Positions 43,577-51,545 of a stretch of DNA of 64,000 bases are shown here, piece by piece. The position numbers and the translations under genes are program-made. How positions within the stretch are numbered: the stretch's first letter is position 1; each line of letters opens with the position of its first letter. Below the pieces are notes generated by a model. The model had not been told where the DNA came from, did not search any database, and saw nothing but the letters and a program-made list of their open reading frames with translations. Location: NCBI GenBank assembly GCA_024235835.1, contig JACKLQ010000002.1:806001-870000 (forward strand), read 5' to 3'. This DNA comes from Thiobacillus sp. Its GTDB lineage: Bacteria > Pseudomonadota > Gammaproteobacteria > Burkholderiales > Thiobacillaceae.

Positions 43577-44782
43577 TCAGCTATACAAAAGCACTGCTTC
43601 CCGCATATTTAACCAAGCAACCTCATCTTTCTTAGTCAAGGCATCCAGATCAACGGGTTGCGCCGATGGATCATCGACCCACCGGCGCAGCAACTCGCTG
43701 CCGTTGATGAGGTCGATGGCCAGGCGGTCGTGCTCGTACTCGTAGTGGAAGTCCCGCCAGAGGGGATATTCTGGCCGCAACAACCGCAGTGCCTTGAAGG
43801 CCAGGGCCTGGAGCCGCCAGGGGCGGAAGGCGGCATGGTTGTAATGCCCCGCCTCCACATGGATCTGCACGCCAGAACACAACCGGCCCGCGTGCTTGTG
43901 GAAGGTGGGCTCGAACCAGCATTCCCGAAGGCGGCAGCCCTGCAGCCACTGGGGCGCCAGGTCGTGCATCCTGGCAATCACGGCACGGGCATCCATGTCC
44001 GGTGCGCCGAATAGCTCCAGGGGCCGGGTGGTGCCCCGCCCTTCCGACAGGGTGGCGCCTTCCAGCATCACCGTGCCCGCATAGCAGCGCGCCATGGACA
44101 GGTTGGGTGCGTTGGGACTGGGGTTGATCCACTCCCTCTCAACCAGGGGCCAGCCGTAGCCCGGTGCCGCGTCCGGCTGCCAGCCCTGCATCTCTATGAC
44201 GCGGTAGTCCACGTCCAGCTTCAGTTCATTGATGAACCAATGGCCCAGTTCCCCCAGGGTCAGGCCGTGGCGCATGGGCATGGGCCCGGCACCGACGAAA
44301 CTCTCCCAGCCGGCCCGCAGGGTCAGGCCCTCCACGGGACGACCGGCGGGGTTGGGCCGGTCCAGCACCCACACGCTCTTGCCATGCTGCGCGGCGGCTT
44401 CCAGCACGTAGCGCAGGGTGGTGATGAAGGTGTAGATGCGGCAGCCCAGGTCCTGGAGGTCCACCAGCAGCACGTCGAAGGTGTCCATCATGGCGTCCGT
44501 GGGCCGGCGCACTGTGCCGTACAGGCTGAACACGGGGATACCGTGCACCGGGTCCTGGAAATCCGGCGACTCCATCATGTTGTCCTGCTTGTCGCCCCGC
44601 AGGCCGTGCTGGGGACCGAAGGCGGCGGTGAGCCTGATCTCCGGCAGGGCCGCCAGGGCATCCAGGGCATGGGTCAGGTCTTCCGTGACGGAGGCGGGGT
44701 GGGCCAGCAGGGCCATGCGTTTGCCCTTCAGGGGGGCACGCAGTTCAGGTTCCCGCAGCAGGCGGTCGAGGCCGAATTTCAT
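43577..44782 (-). CDS. NamZ-like exo-N-acetylmuramidase (DUF1343)
   Basis: A 401-residue DUF1343 protein. Blocks include KGKRMALLAHPASVT, FGPQHGLRGDKQDNM, SLYGTVRRPT, DVLLVDLQDLGCRIYTFITTL, VWVLDRPNPAGRPVEG and GTVMLEGATLSEGRGTTRP. NamZ of Bacillus removes terminal MurNAc from peptidoglycan fragments. There is no signal peptide here, so this would act in the cytoplasm, in cell-wall recycling. The ATG at 44782 overlaps the stop of the upstream gene by four bases; longer upstream frames are noncoding. Confidence 0.9.
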   Translation of the reverse strand: MKFGLDRLLREPELRAPLKGKRMALLAHPASVTEDLTHALDALAALPEIRLTAAFGPQHGLRGDKQDNMMESPDFQDPVHGIPVFSLYGTVRRPTDAMMDTFDVLLVDLQDLGCRIYTFITTLRYVLEAAAQHGKSVWVLDRPNPAGRPVEGLTLRAGWESFVGAGPMPMRHGLTLGELGHWFINELKLDVDYRVIEMQGWQPDAAPGYGWPLVEREWINPSPNAPNLSMARCYAGTVMLEGATLSEGRGTTRPLELFGAPDMDARAVIARMHDLAPQWLQGCRLRECWFEPTFHKHAGRLCSGVQIHVEAGHYNHAAFRPWRLQALAFKALRLLRPEYPLWRDFHYEYEHDRLAIDLINGSELLRRWVDDPSAQPVDLDALTKKDEVAWLNMREAVLLYS

Positions 44783-45315
44783 GGACGCGAGAAAGTCAGG
44801 GCGAAGTTGTCGGTATGGTGGAAATCCGGCTCGCCCGGCGGATGCCGCGGGGACCAGAAGGACAAGCCGCCGTCGACGTCCTCGATGACGGCGGTGATAC
44901 CCAAGCGTAGCAGCGTGCCCTTGGGCAGGGCCTCGGCGGGAAGCTTGCATTTCAGCGTGATCCGGCCGTCTTTGTCGATGCGCCCCATAGTTGGAGCGGG
45001 GGCCAGCGCCAGCGGGCCGCCCTGGCGGTAGTCGGTGAAGGCATAGGCCTGCCATTGGCCGGAGGGGGAGAAGTTGAATTCCCGGTAGGCGGGGGCGTCC
45101 TCGCCCTGGAGGAAGGCCTCGAGGCAGGTACGTTTCCACAGGTCCTTCCCCCGGGCGGGAGTCATGGCCGGTGGGATGCGAAGGGCCGCCAGGTCTGCCT
45201 TGAGGGTGTAGGTAAGAATGAGGTCTCCGGATGGGGCGAGGTGCACGTTCACCTCGATGCCACGGACGGCATCGCAGGGGGTGTCGGGGTGGGGGATGAG
45301 TTTGTGTGCATCCAT
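44779..45315 (-). CDS. DOMON-like domain protein
   Basis: A 178-residue protein of the DOMON-like/carbohydrate-binding beta-sandwich type, with segments DLWKRTCLEAFLQGEDAPAYREFNFSP, WQAYAFTDYRQGG and LSFWSPRHPPGEPDFHHTDNF that recur in this bacterial family. No signal peptide. The four-base overlap with the NamZ-like gene indicates a functional pair; it could bind the sugar product or substrate. Function is not established. Confidence 0.85.
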   Translation of the reverse strand: MDAHKLIPHPDTPCDAVRGIEVNVHLAPSGDLILTYTLKADLAALRIPPAMTPARGKDLWKRTCLEAFLQGEDAPAYREFNFSPSGQWQAYAFTDYRQGGPLALAPAPTMGRIDKDGRITLKCKLPAEALPKGTLLRLGITAVIEDVDGGLSFWSPRHPPGEPDFHHTDNFALTFSRP

Positions 45316-45506
45316 GGTCCGGGATGATAGAGGGTTGCCCGGGGAACATGCACGCAGTACAGCAATTCAGCCTGGAAACCTCCGTTGGGCGCACCCAAAG
45401 GTGGTCTGGTGTCCATAACATTCGACGCGGTAACATCAATGCCGTGGTTCACGTGTAAATCGAGCACGGTTCCGATCAAATAAAAACCATCCAGACAGGG
45501 AGTGCC
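45316..45506. other. Divergent intergenic region before the PEP-CTERM gene
   Basis: About 190 bases. I looked for a sigma-54 -24/-12 element (GG-N10-GC), often seen before PEP-CTERM genes, and did not find a convincing one. A CACGTG palindrome (within TTCACGTGTAAA) and a GACAGGGAG ribosome site before the ATG are the only notable elements. Confidence 0.4.
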
Positions 45507-46202
45507 ATGCATACCAAATCCGTTGCCATCGCCCTCATCGTCGGGGGCTTCTCCATGCCAGCCTTGGCCGGCATCCCCCTCGCCAGCAGCACATTCGCAA
45601 CCGATGCGGAGGGCTGGGGCGGGCTGACCACCACAGGCTCGCCCGACTGGTCCGTCGTGGCATCGGTCGGTCCATTGCCAGACATGGACGGTAACCCCGA
45701 CTTCTCCGGCTCGATCGTGCTGATAGATCCCGACAACCATTGGACTTATTTCAGTGCTCCGGCAACATTCCTGGGGGACAAATCGTCCGCTTTTGGTGGC
45801 ACCCTGTCTTTCGATTATTCCGTATTCACACCTGGCACCGGCTATGCCAACGAAGCGGAGGTGGTTCTCAAGGGCGCAGGCATGACGCTGGTCTATGACG
45901 CCACATCCAGTCTGCTTTACACCACACCCATCAGCTGGAGCCACATCGAAATCACCCTTTCCGGCGGTGGTTGGCGGGTCGGCGACATATTCTCGGGGGC
46001 CCCTGCCTCCAACGCCCAGTTGCTTGCCGTGCTTTCCGACCTGGATGCCCTGTGGATCAACGCCGAGCATTACACACCCGAAATGGAAGCCATTGCCCTT
46101 GACAATGTCGTGCTGTCAGCTCCGGTCCCGGAACCGAGAACCTGGATAATGATGGGGCTAGGGCTGGCCCTCCTAGGACGCCTTTTCAAGAGGCAAGCGT
46201 AG
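45507..46202 (+). CDS. PEP-CTERM sorting-domain protein (Laminin-B-like beta-sandwich)
   Basis: A 231-residue exported protein. Signal peptide MHTKSVAIALIVGGFSMPALA, then a beta-rich domain that begins STFATDAEGWGG, with FGGTLSFDYSVF and LDNVVLSA, resembling Laminin B-type domains. The C-terminus is a PEP-CTERM tail: VPEP motif, hydrophobic helix WIMMGLGLALLGRLF and basic end KRQA. Exosortase would cleave at the motif. It implies an active XrtA-type sorting system in the cell, although no exosortase lies in this window. It is monocistronic by position. Confidence 0.93.
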   Translation: MHTKSVAIALIVGGFSMPALAGIPLASSTFATDAEGWGGLTTTGSPDWSVVASVGPLPDMDGNPDFSGSIVLIDPDNHWTYFSAPATFLGDKSSAFGGTLSFDYSVFTPGTGYANEAEVVLKGAGMTLVYDATSSLLYTTPISWSHIEITLSGGGWRVGDIFSGAPASNAQLLAVLSDLDALWINAEHYTPEMEAIALDNVVLSAPVPEPRTWIMMGLGLALLGRLFKRQA

Positions 46203-46261
46203 GTTGGCCTGAACCCACGTTGAGCCCCGCTGACCCCTTGTGAAAAAGGGAGGAGACAGAC

Positions 46262-46757
46262 TCAGCCCGCGGGCATGTCCTTGAACAACGCCAAGGTCAC
46301 CTCCCGCGCCCGCGCATGGTCCACGATGGGTAACGGGTAATCCCGCCCCATCACCACCCCAAACCCCACCTGCTCCGCCACCGACATCTTCCAGGGCGCA
46401 TGCAAAAACCGATCCGACACCCCCGCCAACTCCGGCACATACCGCCGAATGAACCGCCCCTCCGCATCGAACCGCTCCGACTGGGTCACCGGATTGAAGA
46501 TGCGAAACCAGGGCTGGGCATCCGTGCCCACCCCGGCACTCCACTGCCACGCCCCCACGTTGGCCGCCAAGTCGTAGTCCAATAATTTGTCTGCGAAGTA
46601 GCGCTCGCCCCAGCGCCAGTCCACATGCAGGTCCTTCACCAGGAAGCTGGCGGCGATCATGCGCAGGCGGTTGTGCATGTAGCCCGTCTGGTTGAGTTGG
46701 CGCATGGCTGCGTCCACGATGGGGTAGCCGGTGCGGGGCCTCACACCATGCCTCGCA
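46262..46757 (-). pseudogene. Inverted partial copy of photolyase C-terminus
   Basis: The minus strand encodes about 160 residues nearly identical to the end of the photolyase at 29.4-30.9 kb (GYPIVDAAMRQLNQTGYMHN through the shared stop), with only scattered changes (for example GGWQ to GAWQ, VPDKYV to VSDRFL). One extra C near 46740 (CCCC against CCC in the intact gene) breaks the frame right at the start of the copy, and the first 300 residues are absent. It therefore cannot make a working enzyme. Identity continues to the CTGAGTCT just past the stop codon and then ends. Confidence 0.9.
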
Positions 46758-47211
46758 CTGGCCTGTGATCATGGGTGCCCGTCGCAGGGCCATTCCTCCG
46801 GATAAGTTCCCGAGTACGCCTGGCGGCGCCAGGCTTCATGGAGCGCCTGCTTCAGTGGCTGCTCACCCGGCATCCAATTCGTTGCGCGGGTTATTTCATT
46901 AACCGGCGGGACATCGCCTTTGCCTGGCAATCTTCAGTCCTCCATGCAATTACCACCTTCCACTTTCTGCATGCTCGGGCTGAAGTGATCGAGCTCACAC
47001 ACAAAGTTATATGTTGGGCGGCATGGTTCTGTCTGACTGTTGAAAGTTTGACAGGGGTGTCGAGACGTTCATCAGATGAATTTTCCGTGCCGCAAGGAGT
47101 TTTTTAATAATTGCTTAAAAGTTAATGAGTTGTGCGCGCCAATCTGATTTCTGTCCATGGCATGGATCGTGCTTCCCGGTGGTAGCCATTTGGTCTAACC
47201 AGGGGAGTCAA
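46758..47211. other. Noncoding stretch, no supported gene
   Basis: About 450 bases. Includes a GCCTGGCGGCGCCAGGC palindrome near 46820 and becomes AT-richer towards 47100. Open frames here lack ribosome sites and homology that I can recognise. It may be debris from the event that placed the photolyase fragment. Confidence 0.4.
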
Positions 47212-47466
47212 ATGATTCAATCTCAACAGGACAAAGTGGAAGTAACGGTAGTCGCGGGCTTGGATGGTACGGATCACATTTCCCTCAGAGTTGGGGACGG
47301 AAGCGAATCCAGGTTGCTGAGTCTGACGCCAAGCCAAGCCAGGCTCCTGGCCACGGAATTGATTGCCGCGGTGAATCGTGCCGAAGTCAAAGCCAACCTG
47401 AAGATGGGTTCGAACATGTGGAGAAAATCGGGGGAGCACCGCCCCCGTCTGGCAACGGCGGGGTGA
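47212..47466 (+). CDS. Small hypothetical protein
   Basis: An 84-residue protein (MIQSQQDKVEVTVVAGLDGTD...) with a clear AGGGGAG ribosome site seven bases before the ATG. It alternates short strands and a helix (SLTPSQARLLATELIAAVNRAEVKANL) like a small regulatory or antitoxin-like fold, but I do not recognise a family. A strong terminator follows about 70 bases after the stop, supporting a real transcript. Confidence 0.6.
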   Translation: MIQSQQDKVEVTVVAGLDGTDHISLRVGDGSESRLLSLTPSQARLLATELIAAVNRAEVKANLKMGSNMWRKSGEHRPRLATAG

Positions 47467-47533
47467 CAGCGAAAGTGCTCTCCACTAGATAGGCGTAAGA
47501 GTTTTATCCCTCCTTGAGCGTGGTAACATGCCT

Positions 47534-47562
47534 AGACCGGCCTTAGAGCCGGTCTTTTTTTT
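47534..47562 (+). terminator. Intrinsic terminator
   Basis: AGACCGGC, loop CTTAGA, GCCGGTCT, then a run of nine T. It ends the transcript of the small gene before it and insulates the thioredoxin gene. Confidence 0.92.
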
Positions 47563-47603
47563 GCCTTTGCTAGAAGGGCGCAACGAGATAACAGAGGTGG
47601 CCC

Positions 47604-47972
47604 ATGCCCGTATTGGAACTGAACGACGAAAACTTTGAGCAGACCGTTCTCAACAACGACTTTGTCGTGATCGATTTCTGGGCGCCCTGGTGCGGTCCCT
47701 GCCGCGGCTTCGCGCCCGTGTTCGAGGCCGCCGCCGACAAATATGCGGACATCACCTTCGCCAAGGTGAATACTGAAGAACAACAGGGACTGGCCGGCCA
47801 TTTCCAGGTCCGCTCCATTCCCACCCTGATAATCTTCCGCGAGAAGGTCATCATTTACGCCCAGCCCGGAGCGTTGCCCGCCGGTGCCTTTGATGATCTC
47901 ATCACACGGGCCCGGGAGGTGGACATGGCTCAGGTGCACGCGGAAATCGCGGCGGAAGCCAACAAGGGCTGA
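47604..47972 (+). CDS. Thioredoxin
   Basis: A 122-residue thioredoxin. Active site WCGPC (Cys30, Cys33 in FWAPWCGPCRGF), cis-Pro in RSIPTLIIF. It has a short C-terminal extension (EVDMAQVHAEIAAEANKG) beyond the usual 108 residues. No signal peptide, so cytoplasmic. The stop abuts that of the convergent glycosyltransferase-like gene with no gap. Confidence 0.93.
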   Translation: MPVLELNDENFEQTVLNNDFVVIDFWAPWCGPCRGFAPVFEAAADKYADITFAKVNTEEQQGLAGHFQVRSIPTLIIFREKVIIYAQPGALPAGAFDDLITRAREVDMAQVHAEIAAEANKG

Positions 47973-49046
47973 TTACAGTTCAAGCAGTTCGATGACGCGC
48001 CGGGCAATGGCCGGCGCGCCTCCGATATCCGGGGGGGTGGGGCGCGGGCTCGCCCAAACAGATTCCAGCGCGCCGCCCAGCGCCGGTGTAAACAGCGTCC
48101 GCTCGTCGATGGCGCGGGCTCGCGCGTGTGCTTGCAGCCAAGGCGCCAGCCAGGCCGTTTCCGGCCAGTCCGGCCGGTCCAGATACAGTACGGGCAATCC
48201 CAGGCCCGCCGCCTCCACGAAACTGCCGTAACCCACCTTGGTGACCAGGGCGTCGCAAGACGCAAGCAGGTCCGCGAAGGGCAACCCGACTTCCTGAAAG
48301 GACCGTATGTCCTCGCGTTGCTGCCGCGGCCAGGTGTCGGGCACCAGCCAGACAACCCCCGGGAGGTGGGGCAGGGGGGTGGTGCCTTCATAGGCCACGC
48401 CGCCGAACCCCAGCATGACCAGTTTTGCGTCCGGCCTCAGACCCAGCCCGCCATCGATTTCCCCTCTCCGACATTGGCCCAGGTGCGCGACGGGGGGCGC
48501 GGGCTCCAGATTGTTCATCCACGCCATGGGCAGGCCTGGTGCCAGGCGCAGGAATGCGCGAGCATCCAGATAGGCTGCACGCATGTCCGCGAAGGCCTGG
48601 GCCAGTTCATGGGCGTCCCCAAGGTAGTGATGGACGATATCCAGCCAGTTGAGCGAGCAGAATCCCAGAGAGGGGATGCCGGCCTTGCCGGCAGCCGCCA
48701 GGGGCAGGTAGGCCGCGTTGCTCAGCACCGCTGTCACATGCTCACTGCCCAGCCAGTCCGCTTCCCTGGCCACGCGCGCGGGCCATTGCCCATGGAGCTC
48801 CCGATAGGCATGGAGACTCCCCTGTCTGTCCACGCGCACCGCGTCCCTCATCAGCAAGCCCGGATCCGCACCTTCGTGGCGATGGTCGAAGCGTATGCGG
48901 ATACGCTGCTCGAGGGCTTGCCTCGGCAGGCCGGACCAGATCAGCCAGTCCAGGTCGGGCCGCATCATGGCCAGGGCATTCAGCACGGGCGCGGCCTGGG
49001 CCAGGTGTCCCAGGCCGTGGTGGCTGATGGCGCAGAGTAGTCTCAT
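47973..49046 (-). CDS. MurG-like GT-B glycosyltransferase, unassigned substrate
   Basis: A 357-residue GT-B-fold protein. N-terminal LLCAISHHGLGHLAQAAPVLNAL has the GxGH-type loop of MurG/UGT-like enzymes (here HGLGH), and the C-terminal half shows VMLGFGGVAYEG, LLASCDALVTKVGYGSFVEAAGLGLPVLYLDRPDWPE, the nucleotide-sugar-binding pattern. The substrate is unknown. It lies 13 bases downstream of hda in the same direction. Confidence 0.82.
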   Translation of the reverse strand: MRLLCAISHHGLGHLAQAAPVLNALAMMRPDLDWLIWSGLPRQALEQRIRIRFDHRHEGADPGLLMRDAVRVDRQGSLHAYRELHGQWPARVAREADWLGSEHVTAVLSNAAYLPLAAAGKAGIPSLGFCSLNWLDIVHHYLGDAHELAQAFADMRAAYLDARAFLRLAPGLPMAWMNNLEPAPPVAHLGQCRRGEIDGGLGLRPDAKLVMLGFGGVAYEGTTPLPHLPGVVWLVPDTWPRQQREDIRSFQEVGLPFADLLASCDALVTKVGYGSFVEAAGLGLPVLYLDRPDWPETAWLAPWLQAHARARAIDERTLFTPALGGALESVWASPRPTPPDIGGAPAIARRVIELLEL

Positions 49047-49059
49047 CGTCTGAACGGGT

Positions 49060-49716
49060 TCAGGCGGATGCCTGCAGCAACTCCTTCAGGAGAGGCAGGG
49101 ACACGGGCCGTTTCCGGCTCAGGGAAAGGGTGTCCAGGGCATCCACCATGGCCAGCAGGCGGGGCAGGTCCCTGCGGCAATGGGTCAGCATGTAGCGGAT
49201 CAGGTCGTCGCCAAGCCGCAGACCATGGGACTCGGCGCGGATGCCCAGGGCCAGGGCCTTGTCTGCGTCGGAAAGGGGCTGGATGCGGAACACCAGGCCC
49301 TGGGCCAGGCGGGTGGCCAGGTCCGGGCGTATGTCCAGTTGTCCCGGAGGCAAAGAACCGGCGACCACCACCCGGCCTCCCAATTCCCGAGCGGCATTGA
49401 GAAGGGAGAAGAGGCGTATCTGGTCCGCTTCGTCGAGGTTGTGCACGTCGTCCACGGCCAGCAGCGCGGAGTCGGTCTCCGGCAAGGGGCCGGCGTGGCA
49501 GACCCCAGCGCCGGCGTGGCGGGCCCAGGCCTGGAGAAGATGACTCTTGCCCACGCCGCTCTCGCCCCACAAGTAGATCACGTGTTCTCCGGAGAAGGCC
49601 TTGGCCGGGCCGTTCATGGAGCGAAGTCCAGCCGTTACCTCGGCATTGGGTCCCGGCAGGTAATTGTCAAAACCGGGCGGGTCGTCGGGGCGTATGTCGA
49701 GAATCAGTTGTCGCAT
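49060..49716 (-). CDS. hda: DnaA regulatory inactivator Hda
   Basis: AAA+ protein of 218 residues that stimulates ATP hydrolysis by DnaA when bound to the DNA clamp. N-terminal clamp-binding motif QLILDI (residues 3-8), Walker A LWGESGVGKSHLLQA, Walker B LLAVDDVHNL, and Arg-finger/sensor region LPPGQLDIRPDLATRLAQGL. Missing the DnaA DNA-binding domain IV, as in Hda. Starts 94 bases from the divergent nadA. Confidence 0.94.
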   Translation of the reverse strand: MRQLILDIRPDDPPGFDNYLPGPNAEVTAGLRSMNGPAKAFSGEHVIYLWGESGVGKSHLLQAWARHAGAGVCHAGPLPETDSALLAVDDVHNLDEADQIRLFSLLNAARELGGRVVVAGSLPPGQLDIRPDLATRLAQGLVFRIQPLSDADKALALGIRAESHGLRLGDDLIRYMLTHCRRDLPRLLAMVDALDTLSLSRKRPVSLPLLKELLQASA

Positions 49717-49810
49717 GGGCCAAGTCTATCAGCGCAGTCAACGAGCATCCCGCTTGACAGGCCCCCACCCCCCCTCTAAAACCGAAATCCCGATCATTCA
49801 CGTACTGTCC

Positions 49811-50884
49811 ATGTCGTCCCCATCCTCCTCCGTCCCCCATGCCCATGCCGTCAAGGATGTTCCCCCCGTCGTGGAGGAGCATCTGGAGCCTGGCGAGCGG
49901 CAGACACTCATCGCCCGGATCAAGCGTCTGCTGGCGGAACAGGATGCTGTCCTGGTGGCCCACTACTACACCGCCGCTGACCTGCAGCGCCTGGCTGAGG
50001 AGACGGGGGGCTGCGTATCGGACTCCCTGGAGATGGCCCGTTTCGGCCATGCATCCAAGGCCAGGACGTTGGTGGTGGCGGGCGTGCGATTCATGGGTGA
50101 GACGGCCAAAATCCTGAACCCTGAGAAGCGCGTGCTGATGCCGGACCTGGGGGCGGAATGCTCCCTGGACCTGTCCTGCCCCGCCGACGAATTCTCCAGA
50201 TTCTGCGATGCCCATCCGGACAGGACCGTGGTGGTCTATGCCAACACCTCCGCCGAGGTGAAGGCCCGGGCGGACTGGGTGGTCACATCCAGCATCGCGG
50301 TCAAGGTGGCCCAACACCTGGCGGACCAGGGCAAGAAGCTGATCTGGGCGCCGGACCGTTACCTGGGTGACTACGTGCAGCGCACCACCGGCGCAGACAT
50401 GCTGCTTTGGCAGGGCTCCTGCGTGGTGCACGAGCGCTTCAAGGCCGATGGCATTCGCTCCCTCAAGGCGGAGCACCCCGATGCCGCCGTGCTGGTGCAT
50501 CCTGAATCCCCCGCCAGCGTCATCGCCCTGGCTGACGTGGTGGGTTCCACCACCCAGCTCATCCGCGCCGCCGGCGAACTGCCCAACCCCGTGCTCATCG
50601 TCGCCACCGACAACGGTATTTTCCACAAGATGCGGGAGGCCGCTCCCGGCAAGACCCTGCTGGAGGCACCCACCGGCGGCCGGGGTGCCACCTGCGTTTC
50701 CTGTGCCCATTGTCCGTGGATGGCCATGAATGGCTTGAAGAAGCTGTTGCATGTGCTGGAGACGGGCGACAATGAGATCCGCGTGGATCCGGCCGTGGGG
50801 CGAAACGCCGTACGCTCCATCAACCGGATGCTTGCCTTTGCCGGCCAGGCTGGCATCACCGTGGCGGGCATGAGCGGGGATTGA
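49811..50884 (+). CDS. nadA: Quinolinate synthase A
   Basis: [4Fe-4S] enzyme of NAD synthesis making quinolinate from iminoaspartate and DHAP. From ATG 49811, 357 residues with VLVAHYYTAADLQRLAEETGG, GVRFMGETAKILNPEKRVLMPDLGAECSL, VHPESPASVIALADVVGST and the cluster-binding CVSCAHCPWMAMN. The frame is open upstream to 49664 but that part overlaps the hda start and is noncoding. Confidence 0.96.
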   Translation: MSSPSSSVPHAHAVKDVPPVVEEHLEPGERQTLIARIKRLLAEQDAVLVAHYYTAADLQRLAEETGGCVSDSLEMARFGHASKARTLVVAGVRFMGETAKILNPEKRVLMPDLGAECSLDLSCPADEFSRFCDAHPDRTVVVYANTSAEVKARADWVVTSSIAVKVAQHLADQGKKLIWAPDRYLGDYVQRTTGADMLLWQGSCVVHERFKADGIRSLKAEHPDAAVLVHPESPASVIALADVVGSTTQLIRAAGELPNPVLIVATDNGIFHKMREAAPGKTLLEAPTGGRGATCVSCAHCPWMAMNGLKKLLHVLETGDNEIRVDPAVGRNAVRSINRMLAFAGQAGITVAGMSGD

Positions 50885-50979
50885 TCCACTGCCCCATGGG
50901 GCTGAAGTCGGTGTGAGCTTGGGCACTGTAGCCAGGTGACAAGTGTGATTTCATGCGAACCACTAATGAGGAGAGCGAC

Positions 50980-51402
50980 ATGAGCTTCGTGCAGGAATTC
51001 AAGGAATTCGCCATGCGTGGCAACGTGGTGGACCTGGCCGTGGGCGTTGTGATTGGCGGCGCCTTCGGCAAGATCGTCACTTCCCTGGTCCAGGACGTGA
51101 TCATGCCACCCCTGGGGGCCATGATGGGGGGCGTGGACTTCAAGCAGCTCTTCATCAACCTTTCCAGCCAGAGCTTCGGAACCCTGGCGGAGGCGGAGAA
51201 GGCCGGCGTGCCCCTCATCAAGTACGGGGCCTTCATCCAGAGCATCGTCGATTTCACCATCATCGCCTTGGCCATATTCATCGCAGTGAAGGCCATCAAC
51301 AAGCTCAAGCGCCAGGAGGAAGCACCCGCTCCCGTTGAACCCCCACCCACGCCGGAGGACATCGTCCTGCTGCGGGAAATCCGGGATGCACTGAAAAAAT
51401 GA
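50980..51402 (+). CDS. mscL: Large-conductance mechanosensitive channel MscL
   Basis: Osmotic safety valve, homopentamer in the inner membrane. 140 residues: N-terminal FVQEFKEFAMRGNVVDLAVGVVIGGAFGKIVTSLVQDVIMPPLG (TM1, split here by family blocks), periplasmic loop, TM2 FIQSIVDFTIIALAIFIAVK and a charged C-terminal helix EDIVLLREIRDALKK. The start at 50980 follows GAGGAGAGCGAC; an ATG nine codons upstream is less likely. Confidence 0.97.
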   Translation: MSFVQEFKEFAMRGNVVDLAVGVVIGGAFGKIVTSLVQDVIMPPLGAMMGGVDFKQLFINLSSQSFGTLAEAEKAGVPLIKYGAFIQSIVDFTIIALAIFIAVKAINKLKRQEEAPAPVEPPPTPEDIVLLREIRDALKK

Positions 51403-51545
51403 AGCCCGGCGCCTGTCCTGGTGTCTGCGCCCCGGAACAGGCCTGCCGATGAGGTCATCCCACCCAGCCTCCAGCCAAACCGAATCCCTCGCGCCATCTT
51501 TTCATCGGCGCGGCATCCTGTCCGATCAAACAACAAGGAGCGAAC

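Noticed and set aside
46775..47107. 110-codon plus-strand frame after the photolyase fragment
   Set aside because: No ribosome site, no recognisable family, mixed composition.
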